The position numbers and the translations under genes are program-made. Below, one piece after another: positions 25,583 through 34,947 of a DNA stretch of 43,308 nt (positions are counted from its first letter, which is position 1; each line of letters starts with the position of its first letter). The stretch lies in the NCBI GenBank assembly GCA_030832645.1, contig JAURIR010000011.1:1-43308 (forward strand), given 5' to 3'. Under the pieces are notes generated by a model. That model searched no databases. It had not been told where the DNA came from and worked only from the letters and a program-made list of their open reading frames with translations. Origin of the DNA: Chitinophagales bacterium (GTDB taxonomy: Bacteria > Bacteroidota > Bacteroidia > Chitinophagales > Chitinophagaceae).

Positions 25583-25923
25583 CTACCCTCTTCATCGTAT
25601 TGATCATTTTAGCTGCTGTACTACTCGGTGCAATTGTATTGATTCAAAACCCAAAAGGTGGCGGACTTGCTGGAAATATTGCAGGATTCAGTAACCAATT
25701 CATGGGTGTGAAACAAACCACAGATGTTTTGGAAAAAGGAACCTGGATTTTGGCAAGTGCACTGGTTGTTCTTTGCCTTGTTTCAGCTTTGGTTGTAAAA
25801 ACCGGAAAAGGTGTAACCAATGAAACCATAAAGAATATTCCAACCACTGGTGCAACTTCCGCTCCATCTGCGCCTGTTGCTCCTGCACAACCAGTTAGCC
25901 CAGCTCCTGCTCCCGGTAAATAA
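25579..25923 (+). CDS. secG: preprotein translocase subunit SecG
   Basis: 114 residues. Accessory subunit of the SecYEG channel. Two hydrophobic segments (about 2-22 and 53-73) enclose the signature LIQNPKGGGLAGNIAGF and a short linker. An Ala/Pro-rich tail (about 90-114) extends beyond the E. coli type core, common in Bacteroidota. The start overlaps the preceding stop by 4 nt. It is the last gene before a strong terminator. Confidence 0.93.
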   Translation: MTTLFIVLIILAAVLLGAIVLIQNPKGGGLAGNIAGFSNQFMGVKQTTDVLEKGTWILASALVVLCLVSALVVKTGKGVTNETIKNIPTTGATSAPSAPVAPAQPVSPAPAPGK

Positions 25924-25944
25924 ACCAACTTTAAAACATATTGG

Positions 25945-25970
25945 CCCCGCTCTCTAAGGCGGGGTTTTTT
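25945..25970 (+). terminator. intrinsic terminator after secG
   Basis: Six-bp GC stem CCCCGC/GCGGGG with an 8-nt loop followed by six T residues, 21 nt past the secG stop. The mltG start lies 13 nt beyond the T-tract. Confidence 0.88.
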
Positions 25971-25983
25971 ATTACACTGAGAT

Positions 25984-27054
25984 ATGGCAGTTAAAAAGAT
26001 AAAGAAAAAGAAGAGCCCTAAAAATAAAAGCGGACGAATAGGGTTTACGCTTATTACCATTTTAGCCTTGGTATTTGCAGGTTTTTTCTACACACTTTTT
26101 TTACGTCCAGCTACCAGCTTTAAAGGAGAAGAGGTAGTTATTTTGATACCAGATTCAAAGGCGAATAAAACATTCATTAAAAACAAGATCAAAGCATCTG
26201 TAAAGCCTGCGCAATACACCACTTTCTTGGGACTCGCAGAGTGGTTCGGCTATTGGAATCATATCAAGCCAGGCAGATACGTTATTAAAAAGGATGCGAG
26301 CATTTTTAATTTTTTCAGAAGATTGAATGGCGGAAGGCAGTCACCGGTAACATTGACAATAAACAAGTATAGAACCAACAGAGATTTGGCAAAGTACATC
26401 TCTACCAAATTAGAATTCACCGAGGGTGAATTCATACGTTTTATCAGCAACCAGGATTCTATCGACTTTTTAGGCATCAATGAACAAACACTTATGACAT
26501 TGATCATTCCAAATACTTACGAGGTATATTGGAATGCATCACCAAAAGAATTTTTGGTGAGGATGAACAAAGAAGCCAATAATTTCTGGAGTGATGGTAG
26601 GATTGAAAAAGCCAAAAACCTTCAACTCTCCAAAGAGGAGATTTACACGATTGCTTCCATTGTGGAGGAAGAAACCAATAACAACCAAGAAAAGCCCCTC
26701 CTTGCAAGCGTATATGTTAATCGCTTAAAGAAAGGCATGAACCTTGGCGCCGATCCCACTATTAAATTTGCGCTAGGAAATTTCGGATTGAGAAGAATCA
26801 CACTACAGCATATCAATGCCTCCAGCTCCTCCCCCTATAATACCTATAAGAAAAAAGGTCTGCCCCCGGGTCCGATTTCAAGTGCATCCATTGCGTCCAT
26901 TGATGCAGTTTTAAAGGCAGAGAAGACAGACTATTTGTATTTTTGTGCAAAAGAGGATTTCTCAGGCTCTCATAATTTTGCCGCAACAGCAGAAGAGCAT
27001 TTCAAGAATGCAAAAAAATACCAACGAGCATTGGATAGCTTGAGAATTCACTAA
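25984..27054 (+). CDS. mltG: endolytic murein transglycosylase
   Basis: Cleaves nascent peptidoglycan strands at the inner membrane, setting glycan length. 356 residues: Lys-rich cytoplasmic start, one membrane helix (about 20-40), then the YceG domain. The conserved block TIASIVEEETNNNQEKPLLASVYVNRLKKGM contains the presumed catalytic Glu228, aligned with E. coli E218, followed by ADPTIKFALG and SPYNTYKKKGLPPGPIS. It begins just after the secG terminator and is followed at 7 nt by the YihY/BrkB gene. No exact -7 box is visible before it. Confidence 0.94.
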   Translation: MAVKKIKKKKSPKNKSGRIGFTLITILALVFAGFFYTLFLRPATSFKGEEVVILIPDSKANKTFIKNKIKASVKPAQYTTFLGLAEWFGYWNHIKPGRYVIKKDASIFNFFRRLNGGRQSPVTLTINKYRTNRDLAKYISTKLEFTEGEFIRFISNQDSIDFLGINEQTLMTLIIPNTYEVYWNASPKEFLVRMNKEANNFWSDGRIEKAKNLQLSKEEIYTIASIVEEETNNNQEKPLLASVYVNRLKKGMNLGADPTIKFALGNFGLRRITLQHINASSSSPYNTYKKKGLPPGPISSASIASIDAVLKAEKTDYLYFCAKEDFSGSHNFAATAEEHFKNAKKYQRALDSLRIH

Positions 27055-27061
27055 ACCCGAC

Positions 27062-28018
27062 ATGATCAAATTACAACGGATCATTATTGAAAGCTGGCCT
27101 ATTAAACCAATCATCAATTGGTCTAAAAAAGTAGTGTTGCCTGGTTTCGAGGGAATTCCATTGTATGATGTGATCGTTTTTTTCATAAAACAAACAAAGG
27201 AAATCGGACTCAATGAGAGAGCCGCTTCTGTTGCATTCAATTTTCTCATGGCTATTCCTCCACTGTTCATTTTTTTATTTACCACACTGTCTTTACTGCC
27301 TGATTCAAGAAAATTATACAAAGAAATTTTAATCCTGTTAAAAACAGTCGTTCCAGACAATAGAACCTATACAATGATAAAAAATGTAACGGATGATTTT
27401 TTCTCTGCTGGAACCGGCACACTTTCATTTGGTTTATTATTGGCACTTTATTTTGGATCGAATGCAACAATCACATTGATGAGAACATTCAGAAAATCGA
27501 TGTTGCACATTGAATTGGAAAATAGGAATTTCATTCAAATAAGGCTAGCGGCTATACGACTAACATTCATCATTGTTTTACTGATCATTGCAACAATTTT
27601 GATCATGTTCACCCAGAATCTATTGATCGTTTACATCAGTGATTGGCTACAGATAAAAAATCACTCGTTAGATTGGGTCATCGCAGTGACGCAGGTAATC
27701 TTGACTTTTTCTTTGATCTTCTTCGCAATTGGAATGATCTATCGTCATGCACCGCATGTTCAAAAAAAATGGAAAATCAGAACCCCGGGTTCGATTGTTG
27801 CAACGGTTTTGATCATTTTATTTTCCTATCTATTTTCCTATTGGGTCAATAATATCGCAACATACAATAAGGTATATGGCTCCTTGGGAAGTATATTGAT
27901 ATTGATGTTTCTGGTATTTGTAAATTCCCTTGTATTGCTCATTGGATTTGAGCTAAATGTGTCCATCAATTCGATAAAATCAATCTCAGAAAAAAGAAAC
28001 AACATCTCACATGAATAA
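27062..28018 (+). CDS. YihY/virulence factor BrkB family membrane protein
   Basis: 318 residues with about six membrane helices. Conserved family features are the AASVAFNFLMAIPPLFIFLFTTLSLLP opening, the central FGSNATITLMRTFRKSMLHIE (normally the NaI/RTF-type segment), and the late YRHAPHVQKKWKIRTPGSIVATVL with NIATYNKVYGSLGSILILMFLVFVNSLVLLIGFELN. Often mis-called ribonuclease BN; the real molecular function is unresolved. It overlaps the next gene by 8 nt, so the mltG to creatininase genes are probably one operon. Confidence 0.9.
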   Translation: MIKLQRIIIESWPIKPIINWSKKVVLPGFEGIPLYDVIVFFIKQTKEIGLNERAASVAFNFLMAIPPLFIFLFTTLSLLPDSRKLYKEILILLKTVVPDNRTYTMIKNVTDDFFSAGTGTLSFGLLLALYFGSNATITLMRTFRKSMLHIELENRNFIQIRLAAIRLTFIIVLLIIATILIMFTQNLLIVYISDWLQIKNHSLDWVIAVTQVILTFSLIFFAIGMIYRHAPHVQKKWKIRTPGSIVATVLIILFSYLFSYWVNNIATYNKVYGSLGSILILMFLVFVNSLVLLIGFELNVSINSIKSISEKRNNISHE

Positions 28019-28784
28019 ATATCCTCGTCCATTCATATTGGCAGAAACGAATTGGAAAGAAATACAGCAACATGCTTTTGATATTGTAGTACTGCCCTGG
28101 GGTGCCACTGAAGCCCATAATTACCACCTCCCCTATGCAACCGACAATTATCAAGCAGACGCCATTGCATACGAAGCTGCAGATAAAGCATGGAAGAAGG
28201 GTACCAAGGTATTGGTGCTTCCAACTATTCCGTTTGGAGTCAATACTGGTCAATTAGACATCCCCTATTGTGTGAACATGAATCCTTCTACACAACTTGC
28301 CATTCTAAAAGATGTTTGCGATGTGGTAAAAAGACATGGAGCCACCAAGTTGGTTATTCTAAACGGACATGGTGCAAATAATTTTGTGGCAATTATCAGA
28401 GAGTTAGCAGGACAATTTCCTGAGTTGTTTGTATCGGTTGTCAATTGGTACCAGTCAGCACCCAAAGATGGGATTTTCGTAAACAAAGGAGATCATGCCG
28501 ACGAAATGGAAACAAGCGTAATGATGTATCTCCACCCAAACATCGTTTTGCCTTTAGAAGTAGCAGGCGACGGCGCCAATAAAAAATTCAATGTAAAGGG
28601 ATTTCAAGAAGGTTGGGCCTGGACGCAAAGACCATGGACGAAAGTGACCAAAGACACTGGTGTTGGAGATCCTTCTCTGTCTACTCCAGAAAAAGGAAAA
28701 TTATTTATTGAAAAATGCACAGATAATATTTGTGAGTTTTTCTGCAACATTGATAAAAAGAATATTGAATCTATCTTAAAATAA
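28011..28784 (+). CDS. creatininase superfamily metal-dependent amidohydrolase
   Basis: 257 residues. The metal-ligand pattern of the creatininase/MftE fold is present: Glu34 and His36 (WGATEAHNYHLP), Asp45 (ATDNYQAD), His120 (ILNGHGANN) and a late Glu in GDHADEMETS. The Tyr-Glu after the NGH motif of true creatininase is Gly-Ala here, as in the wider superfamily that includes formamide and peptide amidohydrolases, so creatinine is not the predicted substrate. It overlaps BrkB by 8 nt and directly abuts the TonB-dependent receptor, suggesting a possible uptake-and-hydrolysis pair (inference). Confidence 0.9.
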   Translation: MNKYPRPFILAETNWKEIQQHAFDIVVLPWGATEAHNYHLPYATDNYQADAIAYEAADKAWKKGTKVLVLPTIPFGVNTGQLDIPYCVNMNPSTQLAILKDVCDVVKRHGATKLVILNGHGANNFVAIIRELAGQFPELFVSVVNWYQSAPKDGIFVNKGDHADEMETSVMMYLHPNIVLPLEVAGDGANKKFNVKGFQEGWAWTQRPWTKVTKDTGVGDPSLSTPEKGKLFIEKCTDNICEFFCNIDKKNIESILK

Positions 28785-30944
28785 ATGCCCATGCTTCCGC
28801 TTCGCAACTATTTATTTTTCATTGCAATCATTTCATGCAGTATCAAGTCTATTGGGCAATCAATTGACAGTTCAGCAAACAAAGGAAACGATAAAAAACT
28901 TGAAGAAATCATTATATATGGTTCAGAAAAAAGACAACAGTCTTTATTAAAGGCACCGTCATCAGTTACTTTTATTAATAGTACCCAAGTTCAACAATTC
29001 CGACTTTGGGATATCAATAATTTAAGCGGTATTGCTCCGAACTTTTCGTTGTCGCAATCTGGAGATAACAGGAACGTAGCAGGAATACGAGGTATTGTAA
29101 CTACTTCATATGATCAAACTGTTGCCACCTACATCGACGGTGTGGCTCAATTCAATCTGGATACCTATATCCCTCAGTTAAACGATATCGAAAGTATCGA
29201 AATAATAAGAGGCCCTCAAGGAACCTTTTATGGAAGAAACAGTATGGGTGGTGTGATCAATATCACAACAAAAAAACCAACCAATCAACCTTCCTTGCTG
29301 GCTGATGTATCCCTTGGAAATGTGGGCCAAAAAAGAATCAGTGTTCAATTAAAGTCGCCCCTCATCAAAGATAAATTATACCTGAGCGCATCGATTTTAC
29401 ATGATGCCAGAAACGGCTATTATCAAAATGATTTCACAAAGTCTACCTACGATAAGCAAAAACAACAAATTGCATCGGTACAATTGAAGTATATATTAAA
29501 GAATAATTGGAGTGTACTTGCAGATGTGAAGCATTACAAAGCACTCAATGATGGCGCATTCCCTTTGAATGGAGATTATACTACCGCGTTAGAAAAACCT
29601 TTTCATCTTTCCCAAAATCAAGTTACTTCGATGCACGATCAAACAAACAATGCATCGATTGCCGTTCAACATAAAGGCAAGGATGTAAATATCACCCTGC
29701 AATCATCTTATCAAAACAATTACAGGTATTACGAAAATACATTGGATGCCGACTTTTCAGCATTTGAAATTATCGGCATCTTCAATAATTATGGGAAAGC
29801 CTATAACAATGTTCGTGCCTTTACCAATGAAGTAAAAATTCAATCAGTCAACAATCCATCCAAAAAGCTGGAATGGACAACAGGGCTATTTCATTTTACG
29901 AACAATAGTCCAACGAAGCAAGCTACTGTTTTTGGAAAGGATGCAGGATTCATAGGTATTCCCGACAAAAACTTTTCGTTGATTTCGTATAACCTATCAA
30001 ACAACAATGGATTGGCGGGGTACGCACACGGCACATATCATTTAACTTCAAAACTTTCCTTTCAAGCTGGCGCAAGAATAGATCTGGAAGAACGTTCTCT
30101 TACAGTGAAAGGAGAATACAAAAAAGAACCTTACCCAGCATTTGTTTTACAAGAGGATACAAATGGTAAAAATAATTTCGCAGCATTCTCACCAAAAGTT
30201 GGCTTTCAATACCAGCTAAGTGAAAATCATATGGTATATGCTTTATACAGCAAGGGATTTAGGGCTGGTGGATTGACAAATTTATCAAGTGATCCTTCCC
30301 AAATACCTTTGAAAGCTTTTTTACCAGAATTTTCAAACATGTACGAAGTTGGTTTGAAGGGTATCAACAGAGAAAAAACAATTCAATATTCGCTTGCAGT
30401 ATTTTATAACCTGGTAAACAATATCCAAACACCCTTCCTCATCCTCCCAGATGCAACAACGATTATTAAAAATGCCGGAAAGTTAAGAAGCAGAGGGTTT
30501 GAGTGGGAACTATCTTCAAAACCCATAAAAGGCCTCACGCTTCAATACAATGCAGGATTTACCGATGCAACCTATCAGCGATTTACAACTGTGATCAATG
30601 GTGCTCAATTTGACCTCAATAATAATAAACAGATTTTTACCCCTACTCAAAACCATTTCTTCACAGGCACTTACCAAAAGAAATTTGGAGAAAATGAGTT
30701 TTGGACAAATATGCAGTACGTATTTACCGGCAAACAATATTTTGATATTACCAATGTAATTGAACAAAAAGCGTATGCACTATTAAATGCTCAAATCGGT
30801 ATAAAGATCTCTAAGCTCAGTGTTTATTTTTGGGCCAGAAATATCACCGACAGGAAGTATTTCAGTTATGGGTATGATTTCGGAGCTGTGCACTTAGGCA
30901 ATCCGAGAACAGTAGGCGTTGGGGTATCTTGTAAAATTTTATAA
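28785..30944 (+). CDS. TonB-dependent receptor
   Basis: 719 residues. Signal peptide to about residue 25 (SIGQ). No carboxypeptidase-like N-domain: the plug starts almost at once (EEIIIYGSEKRQQSLLKAPSSVTFIN; then IESIEIIRGPQGTFYGRNSMGGVINITTKKP). A 22-strand type barrel follows and ends in NPRTVGVGVSCKIL, with a C-terminal hydrophobic residue near the end as expected for BAM targeting. This layout resembles siderophore, vitamin or small-molecule receptors rather than SusC. The ATG follows the previous stop with no gap, so it is likely in the same operon. Substrate unknown. Its stop overlaps that of the convergent epimerase. Confidence 0.92.
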   Translation: MPMLPLRNYLFFIAIISCSIKSIGQSIDSSANKGNDKKLEEIIIYGSEKRQQSLLKAPSSVTFINSTQVQQFRLWDINNLSGIAPNFSLSQSGDNRNVAGIRGIVTTSYDQTVATYIDGVAQFNLDTYIPQLNDIESIEIIRGPQGTFYGRNSMGGVINITTKKPTNQPSLLADVSLGNVGQKRISVQLKSPLIKDKLYLSASILHDARNGYYQNDFTKSTYDKQKQQIASVQLKYILKNNWSVLADVKHYKALNDGAFPLNGDYTTALEKPFHLSQNQVTSMHDQTNNASIAVQHKGKDVNITLQSSYQNNYRYYENTLDADFSAFEIIGIFNNYGKAYNNVRAFTNEVKIQSVNNPSKKLEWTTGLFHFTNNSPTKQATVFGKDAGFIGIPDKNFSLISYNLSNNNGLAGYAHGTYHLTSKLSFQAGARIDLEERSLTVKGEYKKEPYPAFVLQEDTNGKNNFAAFSPKVGFQYQLSENHMVYALYSKGFRAGGLTNLSSDPSQIPLKAFLPEFSNMYEVGLKGINREKTIQYSLAVFYNLVNNIQTPFLILPDATTIIKNAGKLRSRGFEWELSSKPIKGLTLQYNAGFTDATYQRFTTVINGAQFDLNNNKQIFTPTQNHFFTGTYQKKFGENEFWTNMQYVFTGKQYFDITNVIEQKAYALLNAQIGIKISKLSVYFWARNITDRKYFSYGYDFGAVHLGNPRTVGVGVSCKIL

Positions 30945-31961
30945 ACTTCCTTTTAAGCGAATACCAAGTCCTGGAGCCACTGGCATTTGCCAGCTATGAT
31001 CTTGGAGAAGAAGTCCCTCAGCAAGGTCTTCCGCTAGCAAAAGGGGTCCGTCTGCATCTAGAAAGTCAACCAAAGGGGACAAATGAACCAGTGCGGCCGT
31101 ACCAATGGTTGATTCGTTCATACAACCCAACATGATTTTTAATTGATTTTCCCTTGCCTTCTTTATTAATTCTAGAGCAGGTGTGATTCCACTGCATTTT
31201 GTAAGCTTTATATTGATTCCATCGAATCCTTCTTTGCAGTGGTCCACATCTTTCATTGAAACGCACGACTCGTCGGCCAGTAATGGAATAGTTGACAATT
31301 GCTTTAACTCCTTCATTTCTTCTTTGCTATCAATTGGCAATGGTTGTTCAATCAATTCAACGTTTAATTGCTCCAGATAGGGCAGCAACTCAATTGCCTG
31401 GTTGAACGTCCACCCAGCATTGGCATCTACACGCAGCAAGGCATCTGTCTTGGATCGAATGGCAATGAGTTTTTCAAGGTCCTCTTTCCCTCCTACTTTA
31501 ATTTTATAGATGGGAGATGAATGCGCCTCAATTTTTTCCAGCATTTTATCGGTTGTATCAATACCAACTGTATAATCCGTAATAGGAAGTTTTGATGGAT
31601 TCACATTCCAGATTTTATAAAGTGGCTGATTACGGATTTTTCCATAAAGATCCCATCCTGCCATATCCAATGCAGAGACTAAAAATGGATTACTAGGAAG
31701 TAAATGATGTAAAAAATGCCAGAATCGTTTTGGATCAGTAAACGAAAAATTTTCTATGAATTTTTTTTTCTGCTCCAGATCCTCCCTCATTTTCTCGGTA
31801 GTGATATTGTAGTAACTGATGGCCGGTGCTTCTCCATAGGCTTTTATGCCTCTCCATTCAAGGGCTACAATAAAAATCGGCTGATGCGTTTTAGTACCTT
31901 TCGAAATAGTGAAAGGATATTGAAAAGGAAGTTCTTTTTGCCAGTAATTGATGGATAGCAC
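30939..31961 (-). CDS. dipeptide epimerase (L-Ala-D/L-Glu epimerase type), enolase superfamily
   Basis: 340 residues. Epimerises dipeptides such as L-Ala-D-Glu released from murein peptides, allowing recycling. Muconate-lactonizing subgroup features: Lys153 and Lys155 (IKVG), Asp179 (RVDANAGW), Glu205 (IEQPLP), Asp230 (LADESC) and Lys252 (GINIKLTKCSGI) complete the metal site and acid/base pair. The start is a GTG at 31961 overlapping the last base of the malQ stop (TAGTG), indicating coupled translation. Exact dipeptide specificity is inferred. Confidence 0.9.
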   Translation of the reverse strand: MLSINYWQKELPFQYPFTISKGTKTHQPIFIVALEWRGIKAYGEAPAISYYNITTEKMREDLEQKKKFIENFSFTDPKRFWHFLHHLLPSNPFLVSALDMAGWDLYGKIRNQPLYKIWNVNPSKLPITDYTVGIDTTDKMLEKIEAHSSPIYKIKVGGKEDLEKLIAIRSKTDALLRVDANAGWTFNQAIELLPYLEQLNVELIEQPLPIDSKEEMKELKQLSTIPLLADESCVSMKDVDHCKEGFDGINIKLTKCSGITPALELIKKARENQLKIMLGCMNESTIGTAALVHLSPLVDFLDADGPLLLAEDLAEGLLLQDHSWQMPVAPGLGIRLKGSL

Positions 31962-34639
31962 TATCGACCGTTAGAAGTGATAAAATAATTTAATTGCTCA
32001 TTGAATTCCTTCATTTTCTTCAACTCTTCTACATTGATCGGCATTCTATATCTCCAATAGTGTTTACAGTCTCCAGGAATATTGATTCGTTCTTGTGATG
32101 GATTGTCCAGTCTCAAATTTTCATCCATGGCAAACAAGTCCTGCAATTGAAATACCGACCACATGGCAGGAGAAGATAGATGTTGTAGTACGATAGATTT
32201 CACAATGTGCACATTGGCATCGTGTGGGGCCTCACCGTATTGCCATAGTTGTTGATTAAAAAAAAGCTGCGCATTTTTTTTGTCTTCCGTCCACCATTCT
32301 CTGATTGTACTCATATCGTGTGTGGAAGGGGTAACAACTGCTAAGTAATTTGAATGCTCGGGATTGAAAAAGGGAACATGAAGTTGCTTTGGCATACGCT
32401 GGACTTCCATGCATAGAAAACCCAATCCAGACAATACTTCTGGCACTGATTTAGGAACCATCCCCAGGTCTTCACCGCAGATCAGCATATCTGTACTGCG
32501 CTTCAAAGAAGGCAGCTTCTCCAGTGCTTCTTGTTTCCAAATCAACTCTTGTCGATGGAAGAAATAGTCTTGATACAATTCCATCAGAGCAGATTGCTGG
32601 AACGATTCTAAATGATGGAAGGAAAGTGTTTGATGAACATTGAACCTAAAATGATATTGATTTTTTTGTTCAGGATCTCTGTGCAAAATGATATTTGAAT
32701 GAAGATTAAACAGTAACTGTTTTAGTTCCTGATGATGATCAGATTCTGATAACTCCTCAAAATAAAGTTCAATTTTTTTCTGAGAATCAAACTCCTCTTT
32801 GAAACGGTAAGATCCATCGGATAAGGAACGTAAAAATCTCTTCACTTCCCCTTCGTTCCCTCCTGCCATTTCCCAAAGCACAGTATCGGTAATATAAGGG
32901 TCGCAAAGTCGCTCCTCAGACAAATGAATAACCTTTTGCATTACTTCATCTCTGCGCAGTGGAATGGCGGGAACAAATCTTCCCATAATACCTTCTACAG
33001 CATGCGAAGGAATTGACCAAATTCTAAAAAAACCAAGGATATGATCGATCCGAAATGCATCAAAATAATTCGACATCTGAGCAAAGCGCTGCTTCCACCA
33101 TGCGTATTGATTCTTCCGCATGACTTTCCAATTGTATGTTGGGAAGCCCCAATTTTGTCCTTTTACAGCAAAATCATCTGGCGGAGCACCTGCTTGCATA
33201 TCTAGATTATAAAGAGTGGGATCCATCCACGTATCTACTCCATTTCTATTTACTCCGATTGCAATATCTCCCTTCAATACAATACCCTTCTTATTGGCAT
33301 ATTCATGAGCTTCTTTTAGTTGAAGATGTAAATGATATTGAATGAAATAGTGAAGCGCAATCTTTTTATAATGCGGTGATTTCTTGTCAGTCAATTTATC
33401 GATGCGGGTAGAATTGAAATCAGAAAATTCTTCCCATTTACTTACATCAGATGATTGGTATTTATCTCTGAGGTAAGAAAATGCTGCATAAGGTACTAAC
33501 CATGATTTATTTTGTTGGAAGAAATCAAGAAATACTTCGTTCTGAAAAAGATCTTCGTTGGTTGCTTGAAAAATCTTTTGCAATGCTTCTTGCTTCCACT
33601 TCATCACTTCTTCGTAGCAAACGCCCTCAGATGCATTCAATTCTTTTTTATGGTCCAGTATTTTCTGTATTAATTTTTTATGCGTTGCGCCTGCAACTTT
33701 CTCCAAAGAGATATAAAGTGGATGCAAAGCAAATGCAGAAATAGCTGCATAGGGATATGAATCTGCCTTTGTATGGGTAGATGTTGTATCATTTACGGGA
33801 AGCAGCTGTATCATCTTAATAGAAACCGATGCTGCCCAATCCACCAATGCTTTTATATCTTGGAATTCACCGACACCAAAACTTTTATTTGTTCGAATGC
33901 TGAAAACAGGAATAGCAATACCTGTTCCTCTGAATCGATCCTCTGTTCGCAGGTAACCATCTTGTATTATGAATAAATTTTCATTGATTGGCTGACTCAC
34001 TATTCGGTTGGAACCAGTTTCAAATCTGAGTAATTCACCCTTTTCATTTATCACACAATATTTGTATTCCAAATAGAAAGTATCGGATACTTTCGCTACT
34101 TGTGCTACCCAGGCATGACCATCGAATTTCATTTTTACTGCTTCACTGGCATCCCAGTTACCGAAGGAAGGATTGTTTCCAACCACCGCCAGAAATTCGT
34201 TTTGAGCCAGCAAAGGAGCTTGTATCCTAAAAACAATTTTCTTTTTTTTATCCTTCTTAAATGTTTTCTTCCTGTGCGGAATAAAGATGTGCTTAAATGG
34301 GGCTGTATAAAAATTGTTCTCAATTGCACCCATGTCAATCCAGGTATCCAACAGAATAGCACCCTCTTCCAATTGACTCAACTCGATGCTTCTGTTTTCA
34401 CCCCAATCTTCAAGATAGTTACCCTCTTCATCTTGGTATATATAGGTATAGTAAAGACGATCGATCTTTTTTAGATCCTCTTTTGTAAGTTGGATATCTA
34501 TTTTCCAATGGTGATGGTCGTGGTAGTTCATTTCAACGGCATTAGTAAGTTCACCACCACCTAGTTGTTGGATATTACCGGCAATCTTCAGCGATTGTCC
34601 TGGTTTTGTTGAAAAACGTAGATACAGGCTAAGCAACAT
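31961..34639 (-). CDS. malQ: 4-alpha-glucanotransferase, DPE2-like (two CBM20 domains and GH77)
   Basis: 892 residues. Transfers glucosyl units between maltose or maltodextrins and larger glucans. Two starch-binding CBM20 domains come first (about 1-105, and 135-235 with VVGNNPSFGNWDASEAVKM). The GH77 barrel follows: PVNDT, nucleophile Asp532 (FRIDH), acid/base Glu723 (CGEDLG) and stabiliser Asp775 (STHDMSTIREW). The nucleophile and acid/base are 191 residues apart, versus 47 in Thermus amylomaltase, so the barrel holds an insertion of roughly 145 residues as in plant DPE2. No signal peptide: cytoplasmic. An inverted repeat at 34685-34699 may be its operator. Confidence 0.93.
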   Translation of the reverse strand: MLLSLYLRFSTKPGQSLKIAGNIQQLGGGELTNAVEMNYHDHHHWKIDIQLTKEDLKKIDRLYYTYIYQDEEGNYLEDWGENRSIELSQLEEGAILLDTWIDMGAIENNFYTAPFKHIFIPHRKKTFKKDKKKKIVFRIQAPLLAQNEFLAVVGNNPSFGNWDASEAVKMKFDGHAWVAQVAKVSDTFYLEYKYCVINEKGELLRFETGSNRIVSQPINENLFIIQDGYLRTEDRFRGTGIAIPVFSIRTNKSFGVGEFQDIKALVDWAASVSIKMIQLLPVNDTTSTHTKADSYPYAAISAFALHPLYISLEKVAGATHKKLIQKILDHKKELNASEGVCYEEVMKWKQEALQKIFQATNEDLFQNEVFLDFFQQNKSWLVPYAAFSYLRDKYQSSDVSKWEEFSDFNSTRIDKLTDKKSPHYKKIALHYFIQYHLHLQLKEAHEYANKKGIVLKGDIAIGVNRNGVDTWMDPTLYNLDMQAGAPPDDFAVKGQNWGFPTYNWKVMRKNQYAWWKQRFAQMSNYFDAFRIDHILGFFRIWSIPSHAVEGIMGRFVPAIPLRRDEVMQKVIHLSEERLCDPYITDTVLWEMAGGNEGEVKRFLRSLSDGSYRFKEEFDSQKKIELYFEELSESDHHQELKQLLFNLHSNIILHRDPEQKNQYHFRFNVHQTLSFHHLESFQQSALMELYQDYFFHRQELIWKQEALEKLPSLKRSTDMLICGEDLGMVPKSVPEVLSGLGFLCMEVQRMPKQLHVPFFNPEHSNYLAVVTPSTHDMSTIREWWTEDKKNAQLFFNQQLWQYGEAPHDANVHIVKSIVLQHLSSPAMWSVFQLQDLFAMDENLRLDNPSQERINIPGDCKHYWRYRMPINVEELKKMKEFNEQLNYFITSNGR

Positions 34640-34684
34640 ATTCGGTCCGTCTTAGGGGCAGACAAGATACGGATTTTCAATATA

Positions 34685-34699
34685 GTGTACACAGTACAC
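34685..34699. promoter_or_regulatory. palindromic operator candidate GTGTAC-ACA-GTACAC
   Basis: Perfect 6-bp arms around a 3-nt centre, 46 bp upstream of the malQ ATG and 78 bp upstream of the small plus-strand gene. Size and position suit a dimeric repressor; which regulator would bind is unknown. Confidence 0.4.
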
Positions 34700-34750
34700 A
34701 ATACTTTTTTGATGTGGAAATTCTAATTTCAGTTTCAAAAAATCTTGTTT

Positions 34751-34758
34751 TACATTTG
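34751..34758 (+). promoter_or_regulatory. -7 box (TACATTTG) before the 49-residue gene
   Basis: Exact TAnnTTTG match; predicted start near 34763, 14 nt before the ATG. No TTTG at 18-19 bp upstream. Confidence 0.5.
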
Positions 34759-34776
34759 CTTATAAATCAAAGCGGT

Positions 34777-34926
34777 ATGACCAAAAGTCAAAAAAATACA
34801 TTCTGGTTCCTCTTCTTTCTTTCATTGGGACTTTCAGTTGCAGTATATTTTTACCTTCCCGCGCTTGTTTCCTTAACTGTTGTACCTGTTGTTACAACAT
34901 TTGCAAAGGCTTTAGACCTAATCTAA
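34777..34926 (+). CDS. small hydrophobic membrane peptide (49 residues)
   Basis: I do not recognise the family. From the ATG at 34777 the peptide starts MTKSQKNTFW, then a hydrophobic stretch runs almost to the end with a Pro break (LPALV) that suggests two short helices or one long one. It is flanked by a -7 box 19 nt upstream and a perfect 9-bp hairpin 21 nt downstream of the stop, so it looks like a complete small transcription unit. An in-frame ATG at 34714 lies upstream of the predicted transcription start and is less likely. Coding status is unproven. Confidence 0.5.
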   Translation: MTKSQKNTFWFLFFLSLGLSVAVYFYLPALVSLTVVPVVTTFAKALDLI

Positions 34927-34947
34927 ATCGTTCTTTATTCGTATGAT

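Noticed and set aside
27441-27461. Sigma-54-like promoter TGGCAC-N5-TTTG
   Set aside because: Inside the BrkB coding region and lacks the required GC of the -12 element.
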